Below are positions 1 through 7,215 of a stretch of 64,000 nt of DNA, in pieces (within the stretch, counting starts at the first letter, position 1; every line of letters begins with the position of its first letter). Position numbers and translations under genes: made by a program. This stretch comes from Desulfuromonas acetexigens (lineage in GTDB: Bacteria > Desulfobacterota > Desulfuromonadia > Desulfuromonadales > Trichloromonadaceae), in assembly GCF_900111775.1 (NCBI RefSeq), contig NZ_FOJJ01000001.1:1-64000 (forward strand). The letters run 5' to 3'. Below the pieces are notes generated by a model, which did no database searches, was not told the origin of the DNA, and was given only the letters and a program-made list of their open reading frames with translations.

Positions 1-84
1 AAATGGACCCTGCCGATCCGGGACTGGAAGGCGGCCCTCAACCGGTTTTCCATCCTGTTCGAAGACAGAATGCCAGCTTACTGA
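1..84 (+). CDS. IS256-family transposase, C-terminal 27 residues
   Basis: The open frame begins before the window and ends at TGA 82-84. The peptide starts KWTLPIRDWKAALNRF, matching the conserved end of IS256-family DDE transposases (typically K-W-T-[ML]-P-I-x-x-W-x-x-A-L-N). The catalytic part is not in the window. Partial gene, with no start visible. Confidence 0.7.
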   Translation, partial: KWTLPIRDWKAALNRFSILFEDRMPAY

Positions 85-127
85 TAACCGAAAACCAAAC
101 CATTTACACAAAATGATTTACACCGCC
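1..127 (+). mobile_element. IS256-like element, 3' end only
   Basis: The first 84 bases encode the C-terminus of an IS256-type transposase. Bases 103-127 read TTTACACAAAATGATTTAC followed by ACCGCC, the usual look of an IS256-family right inverted repeat. The rest of the element lies outside the window. The gene that follows begins only a few bases after the repeat, so the insertion probably cut its 5' end. Family assignment is from memory of the family's conserved C-terminus and terminal repeat, not from a search. Confidence 0.7.
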
Positions 128-132
128 TTCCT

Positions 133-489
133 GTGTTTTCTGCATTAGCCTTCATTTCTTTTATATACAAATATTCGAGCCATCTAGGCTTGAATCAGAC
201 AGTTACTGTTGAAATTTTCAGGAATTTCATAATGTGGCTTTTTGTTTCATGCTTTAGTGTAGTATTGATATCGACTATTTCAAAGATAATTGCTTTGAAA
301 GCCTATGAAAGTATTGACAATTATGGTTTTTTCTCAACATTTTTGATTACAAATGGCGACAAAAACCAAAAAGAAAAAAACGACAAAAAGAACAGCAAGC
401 ATATGAGAAATTTTATAGGAAGCTGTTCTGTCAGTCTACTATTGAACATATCAGCCGGTATAATCACATACTATATATTTAAACAATGA
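133..489 (+). pseudogene. AT-rich membrane protein, probably 5'-truncated
   Basis: A 118-residue frame with only a weak GTG start. The frame is open back to a stop at 85-87 inside the IS256-like end. Hydrophobic segments are visible near residues 1-12, 28-50 and 93-116, with a Lys/Asn-rich stretch (about 74-91) between the last two. I do not recognise the family. Base composition is far more AT-rich than the genes after 4 kb. Because the IS right end lies immediately upstream and there is no convincing ribosome-binding site, the true N-terminus was probably removed by the insertion. It could also be an intact small membrane protein. Confidence 0.4.
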
Positions 490-604
490 AGCTTACCCAA
501 TAATGAAGGCGGACGATTGATACGGCGGTGATTCGCGAGAAGGTTTCTACAAATTCATACGGCGCGTCGTCGCCGCTTATCTAATTCAGTTAGCTTACAA
601 AAAT

Positions 605-1249
605 ATGAACTTCAAATATCTACATATTGCATTTTTAGTCATCGTTGGAATTGTTTTAATAGCAGCGTCACTCTTGAACCATGAAAACAATGCCCTGCAA
701 ATTGCAGCAATCTATTTGGCAGCCATTTCATTTGCAAGCATTGCCTTTGCGTCAAACTTTCTTGACAGCAAACCCCTAACGAGCCGTGAACTTAGATTTT
801 ACGGAGTGGCATTAATAGCATTTGGAATTTTGCTTTTATGGCCAATACAAAAGGTCCAAAATGAAATTCAGAATATCGAAAATATAGAAACATTTGAGCG
901 ACTAAAAATAATCAATGCAAACATAATCAACTTAAACAAAAATATAAAAAATAATCAGAACTTAGATATTTCAGAGTTCGGAGAAATTTTTGCGGAAAAC
1001 GAAAAAAAAGACTTGGGGAGCTTCAAGGTTTTCACATTTGCCATGGGTCTAGTAATCACTTTTTGTAATTTAGGACTTGGCGTTAACCTAATTTCGAATG
1101 GAATCCCAGACCTAAAAGACAATTTTTACATAAACAAGTTCCCAGACGAAATCATCGAAAAACTCGACGACATAAGTTTTTTTCTAAAATGCATACTGTT
1201 TTTTTCAATGTTTATTTTGGCTGGTGTTGTGTACTTAATAGTAAGTTAA
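605..1249 (+). CDS. Hypothetical membrane protein, AT-rich
   Basis: 214 residues starting at ATG 605. Four hydrophobic segments are visible: about residues 7-25, 30-50, 62-80 and 143-165. A further hydrophobic C-terminal segment spans about 192-212. An Asn/Lys-rich soluble stretch around residues 86-135 looks helical. No recognised family and no catalytic motif. Codon use is AT-rich like its two neighbours, so the three genes look co-acquired. The 115 bases before it are locally GC-rich and show no gene. Confidence 0.55.
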   Translation: MNFKYLHIAFLVIVGIVLIAASLLNHENNALQIAAIYLAAISFASIAFASNFLDSKPLTSRELRFYGVALIAFGILLLWPIQKVQNEIQNIENIETFERLKIINANIINLNKNIKNNQNLDISEFGEIFAENEKKDLGSFKVFTFAMGLVITFCNLGLGVNLISNGIPDLKDNFYINKFPDEIIEKLDDISFFLKCILFFSMFILAGVVYLIVS

Positions 1250-1307
1250 CACGGCTGATTGAACATTCGAATTGCACCTGTTATTTATTTGAAGAAGGAT
1301 ATCTCTA

Positions 1308-1871
1308 ATGAAGAAAATATCAATAATTGCCATTGTCCTAGGATTCTTCTTTTTGTATTTCAGTCAAATAGCTCAGGCTAAAGGTCTTTCAAAATTCGAT
1401 TTATCGTTAGGTGGGTATAAATTGGGGATGTCATTCGATGAGGCAACCGCAATTCGTCCGTTTTTTAGGCTTGAAAATTATAGACCACATCCAACTCAAA
1501 AAATGATTACTTCAGGTTACGTTGATATTTTTTATATTGAAGATATTGAGTACAGATTTAGAATTGAATTTGTTGATGAAAAAGTCGTAAAAATTCTCTG
1601 CAGGTTTTCCCCTTCTCATATAGAATCAGTTATGGAGAGCTTGATAGACGAGCTAGGTAAAGGTCAGGACAAAACAAAAATAATATCGAATATATCAGGT
1701 GGAGAGAAATTGATTTATAACACCCAATGGAACTTTCCAAACGCTAAAATAAACTTAATTGGTTTTGATATGAACACAGACTTTGCTACAGTCAGTTTAG
1801 TGTATTCAAATCTCAGGGAGAAGACTGAAAGAGAGGCTGTTTCTACAGAAAAAAATCAATCAATCAATTGA
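1308..1871 (+). CDS. Hypothetical exported protein, AT-rich
   Basis: 187 residues. A GAAGGA ribosome-binding site precedes ATG 1308. The N-terminus is a classical signal peptide (KK, hydrophobic core, cleavage expected after SQIAQAKG near residue 25). The mature part has mixed alpha/beta character and no motif I recognise. It belongs to the same AT-rich block as the previous two genes and ends just before the repeat and remnant region at 1892. Confidence 0.6.
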   Translation: MKKISIIAIVLGFFFLYFSQIAQAKGLSKFDLSLGGYKLGMSFDEATAIRPFFRLENYRPHPTQKMITSGYVDIFYIEDIEYRFRIEFVDEKVVKILCRFSPSHIESVMESLIDELGKGQDKTKIISNISGGEKLIYNTQWNFPNAKINLIGFDMNTDFATVSLVYSNLREKTEREAVSTEKNQSIN

Positions 1872-1891
1872 ACCTGAATCCGTGAAAGGGG

Positions 1892-1909
1892 CTTAGGGGC
1901 AGGCTTCCA
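1892..1909 (+). repeat. Solo copy of the RAYT element end
   Basis: CTTAGGGGCAGGCTTCCA differs at one base from the left end of the RAYT element at 2843-2860. It abuts a HicA-like remnant. This is what a second, lost RAYT-type element or a solo REP-like end would leave behind. Confidence 0.55.
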
Positions 1910-2007
1910 CAACCCCCTGAAAATCTGGTCTCTTGCTGCCTTCTGACGACCTCGAAAGCTATCACAAACTAATCCGCGAAAAGCTCCTCAAAGAATTGTT
2001 CGGCTGA
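1910..2007 (+). pseudogene. HicA-like toxin remnant, copy 1
   Basis: The sequence encodes the end of a HicA-like protein (NPLKI near the start, then LIREKLLKELFG and TGA at 2005-2007). Two single-base deletions relative to the copy at 3869-4066 break the frame around 1942-1950. The 5' part is replaced by the RAYT-end-like repeat at 1892-1909. Non-functional. Confidence 0.55.
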
Positions 2008-2045
2008 TTTCGACGACGCTTGTTTCCAGAACCATCCGGCCAGTC
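1911..2045 (+). repeat. Imperfect direct repeat, left copy (partner 3968-4103)
   Basis: About 135 bases covering the HicA-like 3' end and about 40 bases beyond its stop are clearly similar to 3968-4103. Long identical blocks include GCGAAAAGCTCCTCAAAGAA. The two copies flank the rhuM remnant and the RAYT element, so the segment was duplicated or rearranged. Confidence 0.7.
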
Positions 2046-2082
2046 GAGGATGAAACGACTCCCCTGAGCCGATTCCGGTCGG

Positions 2083-2838
2083 TCAGTCCTTGCCCTTCTC
2101 ATCGTCCTCTGCGGACTCGATCTGTTTTACTATCCGATCAAAATCACTCTCAAACAGCCGGTCCTGCACAATGCGGTATTTTTCGAACTCGCTTTCGGCA
2201 TGGACCTTGGCGATTTCGGCGCTGACCTTGCCGCTGTTTTGCAGGATGTCGCGTTCGGTGAATTCCAGGAAGGCATCGAGCCGCTTGGCCCAGTCCTCCA
2301 TGGTCATGGGGATTTTGCGCTTGGCGCGATCCTCGGCCAGGTCAAGATAGGCGTTGACGATGCGCCCCAAGGCTTCCAACTCTTCCCTGGTCAGATAGTT
2401 CTTGGCCACCACTACATCGGTTTTCAGAATCTTGCCGTCCGGGGCCATCTCCCAGGTGGTCAGCCCCATGTTGATTCTGTCGCTGTCGGCCCGCTGGACG
2501 ATCAGTTCGGCGGCGGTGTGGCCGTGAATGGCGAAGTGCAGCTTGTTCTGCACCTTGGCGAAAAATGTCTTGGTGGTCGGCGCGTCGCGGTTGTAGTCGA
2601 CGCTGGTGGCGTAGATGTCGGTGATCTTCTGGTAAAAGCGCCGCTCGGAGAGGCGGATCTCGCGGATTTCTGCCAGAAGCCGTTCAAAATAATCCTCGCC
2701 CAGAAACGCGCCATTTTCCATGCGCTTCTTGTCCAGCACATAGCCCTTGATGGCGAACTCGCGCAGCACCTGGGTGGCCCATTGGCGAAACTGGGTAGCC
2801 CGCACTGAATTGACCCGGTAGCCCACGGAGATGAGGAA
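2083..2838 (-). pseudogene. RhuM-family protein, N-terminally truncated
   Basis: The last ~250 residues of a minus-strand frame match the Virulence_RhuM family as I know it: ISVGYRVNS, then TQFRQWATQVLREFAIKGY, then a long helical C-terminus ending EDDEKGKD. Homology stops at about 2838, where the RAYT element's terminal repeat begins. The frame stays open through the transposon to 3321, but residues encoded there are antisense to the transposase gene. A 412-residue gene call would therefore be a chimera. The N-terminal half of rhuM is not on the other side of the element, so sequence was lost. RhuM function is poorly known; it is common in accessory islands. Confidence 0.7.
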
Positions 2839-2846
2839 GGGTCTTA

Positions 2847-3859
2847 GGGTCAGGCTTCCAAGTTGACAAGTTGAAACGCCAAGGATAGATTTCTCCCCAT
2901 GGCACGGAAACCACGCATCCATCTGCCGGGTGGACTTTATCACGTTATTTTCCGGGGCAACGGCGGGCAGGACGTATTTCTGGCCGCCGCGGACCGTTAT
3001 CGTTTCTACCTTCTGCTTCAGGAGGGGACGCATCGGTTCGGCTATCGGGTTCACGCCTTCTGCCTCATGACCAACCATATCCACCTTGCCGTCCAAATAG
3101 GCGATATCCCCCTGTCTCGCGGCATGCAGAATCTCTCCTTCCGTTACACTCGCTGGATCAACCGTCGGGAAAACAGAACCGGCCATCTCTTTCAGGGTCG
3201 CTACAAAGCCGTACTGGTGGATGGGGACAGCTATCTTCTCGAATTGGTTCGCTATATCCACCTCAACCCGGTGCGGGCCGGGCTGGTCGCAAACCCCGAA
3301 GAATATCCCTGGAGCAGTCATTGCGCCTATCTTGGAAGGGAAACGCTCCCGTGGTTGACCACCGATTGGCTACTGGCACAGTTTGGGGAACAACTCGAAA
3401 AGGCGCGCGCCGCGTATACGACTTTCGTGTTTGATGGCTTGAACGAAGAACGCCGTCCCGAGTTTCACGGTGGCGGTGTCGATTCTCGCCTTCTCGGCGA
3501 TGACGATTTTATGGACAAATGTCTGTCCGACTCAGGGGGAATGCCGCTCCGCCTGACGGCGCGACAAATTATCGACCAGGTATGCCGCGCCTATCGGCTC
3601 GACCCGTTGATTTTGCAGGCGAAATCACAGCAAAGAGATGCTTCGGAGGCTCGGGCGGCGGCGGGCTGGCTGGCCCGTGAATCGGGCTGCGTGACCCTTA
3701 CCGAGATTGCCGGGCTGGTGAACCGGGATGTGGGAAGTATCAGCTCAGCCGTGCGCCGCTTGTCGGATCGCCTTGAGAATGAGCCGGATTTGGCCAAGAG
3801 GATGAAGGCTCTGAAAACGGTCATCGAAAAAACAACTTAGCAACTTGGAAGCCTGACCC
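2847..3859 (+). mobile_element. RAYT transposable element with terminal inverted repeats
   Basis: The ends are GGGTCAGGCTTCCAAGTTG (2847-2865) and its exact reverse complement at 3841-3859. With the adjoining bases the repeat extends to 27 bp with two mismatches (2847-2873 against 3833-3859). Inside is one gene, a REP-associated Y1 transposase. The element interrupts the junction between a rhuM remnant and a HicA-like remnant. The single-ended relative at 1892-1909 suggests more than one event. Confidence 0.75.
2899..3840 (+). CDS. REP-associated tyrosine transposase (RAYT, Y1/HUH)
   Basis: 313 residues. The N-terminal Y1 domain carries the HUH metal motif H60-I-H62 (in CLMTNHIHL), an RGN motif (19-21), a GHLFQGRYKA segment, YIHLNPVRAG and the family's PWSS motif. 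RAYTs nick single-stranded DNA at REP-type hairpins with a tyrosine nucleophile. The C-terminal ~90 residues (about 220-310) form a helical DNA-binding region resembling the DnaA C-terminal helix-turn-helix, as in one RAYT subgroup. The gene is intact, starts MARKPRIHLPGG, and its stop overlaps the right terminal repeat. Confidence 0.85.
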   Translation: MARKPRIHLPGGLYHVIFRGNGGQDVFLAAADRYRFYLLLQEGTHRFGYRVHAFCLMTNHIHLAVQIGDIPLSRGMQNLSFRYTRWINRRENRTGHLFQGRYKAVLVDGDSYLLELVRYIHLNPVRAGLVANPEEYPWSSHCAYLGRETLPWLTTDWLLAQFGEQLEKARAAYTTFVFDGLNEERRPEFHGGGVDSRLLGDDDFMDKCLSDSGGMPLRLTARQIIDQVCRAYRLDPLILQAKSQQRDASEARAAAGWLARESGCVTLTEIAGLVNRDVGSISSAVRRLSDRLENEPDLAKRMKALKTVIEKTT

Positions 3860-3868
3860 TGCCTTCCC

Positions 3869-4066
3869 CTTGGCCGTCTCGGTTATCGCGTGACCCGTCA
3901 AACGGGCAGCCACATCCGACTTTCCACGTCCGAAAAGGGTGAACATCACATCACTATTCCCGCCCACAATCCCTTGAAAATCTAGACTCTCGCCGCCATT
4001 CTGACCGACCTCGAAAATCATCACAAACTAACCCGCGAAAAGCTCCTCAAAGAATTGTTCGGCTGA
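3869..4066 (+). pseudogene. HicA-like toxin remnant, copy 2
   Basis: In one frame this reads LGRLGYRVTRQTGSHIRL, HHITIPAHNPLKI, a TAG stop (3983-3985), then LAAILTDLENHHKLTREKLL and ELFG with TGA 4064-4066. HicA toxins are small mRNA interferases with a double-stranded-RNA-binding fold whose catalytic His sits in the G-S-H motif, seen here. The N-terminus is missing at the RAYT element's right end and the in-frame TAG kills the rest. No HicB-like antitoxin was found nearby. The ~160 bases after it show only the end of the direct repeat and no gene. Confidence 0.6.
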
Positions 4067-4103
4067 TTTCGACGCCGGTTGTTTCCAGAACCAGCTGGTC
4101 AGG
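3968..4103 (+). repeat. Imperfect direct repeat, right copy (partner 1911-2045)
   Basis: Right-hand partner of the HicA-containing repeat described at 1911-2045. Similarity runs past the HicA stop through TTGTTTCCAGAACCA and then ends. Confidence 0.7.
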
Positions 4104-4228
4104 GAAGTGCCGTATTCCTATCGTCCGCACTCCAAGGACAAAAGAAGGTTTTAAAATTTCTTCATCAGGCATAGACTGCCCCTTGGTTTTACCGTTTTCC
4201 ATTCCACAACGGATGAAGAGGAGGCTTT

Positions 4229-4834
4229 ATGCGAAGACTGTCGATGATGCTTGTCTGTGCGCTGCTGGTGCTGGGCGTTGGCGTGGCGTCGGCCTGGGCG
4301 CGGCCTTATGTTTCCGGGAATGCCGGGGTGGTTCTGGTCGACGATGCCGAGTTGCGGGATAACTACGGCGACCGGGCCGAACTTTCCTTCGATGCCGGCG
4401 CGGGTTTTTCCGCCGCGATTGGCGGGTCGAACGAAAACGGTCTGCGCGGCGAGGTGGAATTTGCCTATCGTTACAATGAAATGGATGAATTCAATGCTTC
4501 CTGGGTGAGCAACTATCCGGTTGGCGGCGAGGTATCTGCCTTTTCGGTGATGGGCAACCTGATCGTCGACTTCTTCCCGAAGGAGATGATCTGCCCCTTC
4601 ATCCTCGGCGGCATCGGCTTCGCCACCATCGATGCGGAGATCGATTATCTCGGCAGCGACAACGACAGCGTTTTTGCCTACCAGCTCGGCGGCGGCGTGG
4701 CCTTTTCGGTGGGGCCGTACACCAAACTCGATCTTCAGTACCGCTACTTCGGCACCGAAGATCCCGATTTCGCTGGTATCGAAGCCGAGTACGACACCCA
4801 TAACATCTTTTTTGGTGTCCGTCAGAGTTTCTAG
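4229..4834 (+). CDS. Outer-membrane beta-barrel protein
   Basis: 201 residues starting at ATG 4229 after GAGGAGG. A signal peptide with cleavage near ASAWA|RPYV is followed by alternating amphipathic strands (YVSGNAGVVLV, GLRGEVEFAYRY, YTKLDLQYRYFG) typical of small 8-stranded OmpA/OprF-type barrels. The chain ends in Phe (FFGVRQSF), the usual C-terminal barrel-assembly signature. There is no OmpA peptidoglycan-binding domain. Monocistronic, with its own terminator. The substrate or structural role cannot be read from sequence. Confidence 0.8.
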   Translation: MRRLSMMLVCALLVLGVGVASAWARPYVSGNAGVVLVDDAELRDNYGDRAELSFDAGAGFSAAIGGSNENGLRGEVEFAYRYNEMDEFNASWVSNYPVGGEVSAFSVMGNLIVDFFPKEMICPFILGGIGFATIDAEIDYLGSDNDSVFAYQLGGGVAFSVGPYTKLDLQYRYFGTEDPDFAGIEAEYDTHNIFFGVRQSF

Positions 4835-4852
4835 GGACCGCGCGACCTGACC

Positions 4853-4897
4853 ACGCAAAAAAGGCCCGGCAACGGATGTTGTCGGGCCTTTTTGCGT
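4853..4897. terminator. Bidirectional intrinsic terminator
   Basis: The stem AAAAAAGGCCCGGCAAC pairs with a TGTTGTCGGGCCTTTTT arm across a 3-base loop. T-runs occur on both strands. It sits between the convergent barrel gene (ends 4834) and the helix-hairpin-helix gene (ends 4910) and can serve both. Confidence 0.85.
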
Positions 4898-4909
4898 ACT
4901 GACAGGGTT

Positions 4910-5314
4910 TCAGTAATGGATGATACGGGGGAGCTGTTTGGCCTGGTCGATCCAGTTCTTGACCTGGTTGACCGAGGGGAGCTGGCGCACCCGGGGGCGT
5001 TTGTCGTTGGCGTCGATGAGCATGCGATGGAGGTTGTCCGGGGTGCGTTTGGCCAGTTCGGGAACGGTGTCGACCCCGGCCCCTTCGAGCAGGTCGGCGT
5101 ATTCCTCGCCGATGCCGCGGATGCGGAAGAGGTCGGCGTTGTTGAGCCAGCGCAACAGCACCGGTTCGGCGATACCGCTGGCTTTGGCGAGTTCCTTGCG
5201 TTTTTCGGGGGTTCCTCCCCGGTCCAGTAAGGTCTGCACCGAATGGATGCCGATGGTCTTGAGTCGTGTGGCGAATTCCTCGCCGATCCCCTCGATCCCT
5301 TTCAAACGGGTCAT
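4910..5314 (-). CDS. DUF4332-type helix-hairpin-helix protein
   Basis: 134 residues, started at 5314 after an AAGGAGATGAGG ribosome-binding site. Two helix-hairpin-helix-like repeats are visible: LKGIEGIGEEFATRLKTIG near the N-terminus and IRGIGEEYADLLEGAGV in the middle. Each is followed by the short helices typical of DUF4332. Such repeats usually bind DNA backbone in a sequence-independent way. No catalytic domain is present. Convergent with the barrel gene and monocistronic. Function unknown. Confidence 0.7.
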   Translation of the reverse strand: MTRLKGIEGIGEEFATRLKTIGIHSVQTLLDRGGTPEKRKELAKASGIAEPVLLRWLNNADLFRIRGIGEEYADLLEGAGVDTVPELAKRTPDNLHRMLIDANDKRPRVRQLPSVNQVKNWIDQAKQLPRIIHY

Positions 5315-5363
5315 ACCTCATCTCCTTGCCGACATAATGTGATGATGACCAACATGGTTAGCG

Positions 5364-5378
5364 ATTGTTCTAAACAAT
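5364..5378. promoter_or_regulatory. Possible operator palindrome
   Basis: ATTGTTCTAAACAAT is a 6-3-6 perfect dyad in the divergent region upstream of the RND efflux operon and of the DUF4332 gene. It has the size and symmetry of a TetR- or MarR-type site, but no regulator gene is adjacent. Position and symmetry are observed; the role is inferred. Confidence 0.3.
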
Positions 5379-5461
5379 AGTTAATTATTCATGGAGTGCA
5401 AGGCCGGGCGCTAAATTTAGTCCGCGTTTTTGCCTTTCGTCTGCAATGGCGCCGGTTGGAG

Positions 5462-5490
5462 TTGACATCCCGGGAGGTATTTTTAATACT
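5462..5490 (+). promoter_or_regulatory. Candidate sigma-70 promoter of efflux operon
   Basis: TTGACA (5462-5467), a 17-base spacer, then AATACT (5485-5490). The -35 box is perfect and the -10 box is fair. It lies 163 bases upstream of the TolC-family gene start. Confidence 0.45.
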
Positions 5491-5652
5491 TGTTGACCAC
5501 CTTCGGCACTTTCCGCATTCCTATACTTTTATCGGGGTTTTTTATGATTTCTCGCTGGGATAAGCCGTTTTCTTCGTCGTTTCGCCGGGGCTTCGCCGGT
5601 TCGAGCGCTCTTCCGTGGGAGCGACCGGCGTGGCCGGGGAGGGGATGAGACC

Positions 5653-7215
5653 ATGCCGCGACTATTGCTGTTGGCCGGTCTTTGCCTGCTGCTGACGGTT
5701 GCGCCTGTTGCGGCGGAAGAGGAGGCCGTACTGCCGCCGCTGTCCCTGCGGGAGGCGCTCTTTCGCGGCCTGGAGGAAAACTTCGACCTGCTGGCCGAGC
5801 GGGTCAATCTGCCCATCGGGCGCGAGGATGTGACCGTCGAAGAGGCCCGTTTCGATCCGCTGGCCGATGCTGTCCTCTCGATGGAAGGCGAAAGAACGCC
5901 GACCGCCTCCGGTTCCTATGTCGGTCCCTATGCCCGCCGCCGCGAGCTTCTGGTCGGGGTTGGCCTGGGCAAGGTCTTCGAAACCGGCCTCGCCGCCCGT
6001 CTGGCGCTGGAGAGTTCCCGCCTTCAGAGCAACGCCGACGCCGCTCGGCTCGATCCCGAATATCGCAGTTACCTTGTTCTCGACCTGCGCCAACCGCTGT
6101 TGCGCGATGCCGGCGCCGAAGTCACGACCACCGAGCTGCGGCTGGCCGATCAGCAACTCGAACAGGCCCGTTTCGACTATCTCGACCAGGCCCAGCGGTT
6201 GGCCGAGGAAATCGAGTTGGCCTATTTCGAATTGGCTCGCGCCCACGAGATCCTGCGGCTGCGCATCGAATCGCGGGAGCTGGCGCGGGAACTGCTCCTG
6301 GGCAACAACGCCAAGTTCGAGGCGGGGATCGTGCCGATCACCGAAGTGCAGGAGGCGGAGACGGCGGTCGCCGCCCGCGATGAGCAGGTCGTTTCCGCCC
6401 GTCAGCAGATGGAGACGGCCGCCCATCGGCTCAAGGATTTGCTCGAAATCACCTACAACGATCCCCGCGCCTCCGGACCGCTTTTGACCGAGCCCCTCCC
6501 CGGAACCGATCAGGTTCGCCCCGATCTGGAAGCGGCGCTCGCCCTTGCCCTGGACAGCCGTCCCGATCTCGAACGGCAACGGCTGGAAATCGCCAGTCGC
6601 GATATCCGCCTGGCCTACCAGCGGAACCAGCGCCTCCCCCGCCTCGATCTCGAAGCCAGCTTGGGTGTCAATGGTCTCTCTGGTGAGGCCGACGGCTCCG
6701 GGGCCCTCGCCGCCCGGCGCTACGAAGGGGATTACTGGCGTTCCCTCGATGAAACGGGGCAGGGGGATGGCTACGAGTGGTATGCCGGGCTGCGCCTGGA
6801 GTATCCGCTCGGCAATCGTGCCGCCGATGCCCGCTACCGGCGGGCCGGACACGAAAAGCGCCAGGCCTTGTACCGCCTGAAAGGGCTGGAAACGACCGTC
6901 GAGACCGAGGTGCGCAACACTCTCACCGCCGTCGAGCGCGGTCTGGAGCGGGTGCGGGTGGCGGAACGCTTTCAGGGGTTGGCCGACGTGACCTTGAGCC
7001 AGGAGATGGAACGCCTCGGCGAGGGGCTGAGCGATACCTTCCGGGTGCTCGACTTCCAGGACGACATCATCGAGGCGCGACTGCGCAAGGTCAACGCCCT
7101 GGTCGACTTCAACCAGGGGCTGGCCGGTCTCTACCGGGCCATGGGCGCCAACCTGGAACGTCACGGCATCCTCCCCCTTTCGGAAGACAAGGAACTTGCT
7201 CATGGTCAAGATTGA
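5653..7215 (+). CDS. TolC-family outer-membrane efflux protein
   Basis: 520 residues, ATG 5653 after GAGGGGATGAG. The signal peptide is cleaved near APVAAEEE. The mature protein has two repeated halves rich in long amphipathic helices (for example LADQQLEQARFDYLDQ and EIELAYFELARAHEIL), the hallmark of outer-membrane factor trimers that form the exit duct of tripartite pumps. It overlaps the start of the adaptor gene by 14 bases and is followed by the RND pump, so the three genes form one exporter. Substrate unknown. Confidence 0.88.
   Translation: MPRLLLLAGLCLLLTVAPVAAEEEAVLPPLSLREALFRGLEENFDLLAERVNLPIGREDVTVEEARFDPLADAVLSMEGERTPTASGSYVGPYARRRELLVGVGLGKVFETGLAARLALESSRLQSNADAARLDPEYRSYLVLDLRQPLLRDAGAEVTTTELRLADQQLEQARFDYLDQAQRLAEEIELAYFELARAHEILRLRIESRELARELLLGNNAKFEAGIVPITEVQEAETAVAARDEQVVSARQQMETAAHRLKDLLEITYNDPRASGPLLTEPLPGTDQVRPDLEAALALALDSRPDLERQRLEIASRDIRLAYQRNQRLPRLDLEASLGVNGLSGEADGSGALAARRYEGDYWRSLDETGQGDGYEWYAGLRLEYPLGNRAADARYRRAGHEKRQALYRLKGLETTVETEVRNTLTAVERGLERVRVAERFQGLADVTLSQEMERLGEGLSDTFRVLDFQDDIIEARLRKVNALVDFNQGLAGLYRAMGANLERHGILPLSEDKELAHGQD

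Larger units (their letters stand above)
5315..5652. other. Intergenic region between divergent genes
   Basis: 338 bases between the DUF4332 gene and the efflux operon, locally AT-rich around 5360-5400. It contains the palindrome and the candidate promoter listed separately. No ORF or RNA gene was recognised. Bases 5550-5640 are GC-rich leader for the TolC gene. Confidence 0.6.

Noticed and set aside
490-604. GC-rich gap between AT-rich genes as a possible integron attC site
   Set aside because: The short genes with spacers suggested gene cassettes, but GTTAGCT near 592 does not fit the GTTRRRY core site, no matching partner site was found, and the next gap has no such structure.
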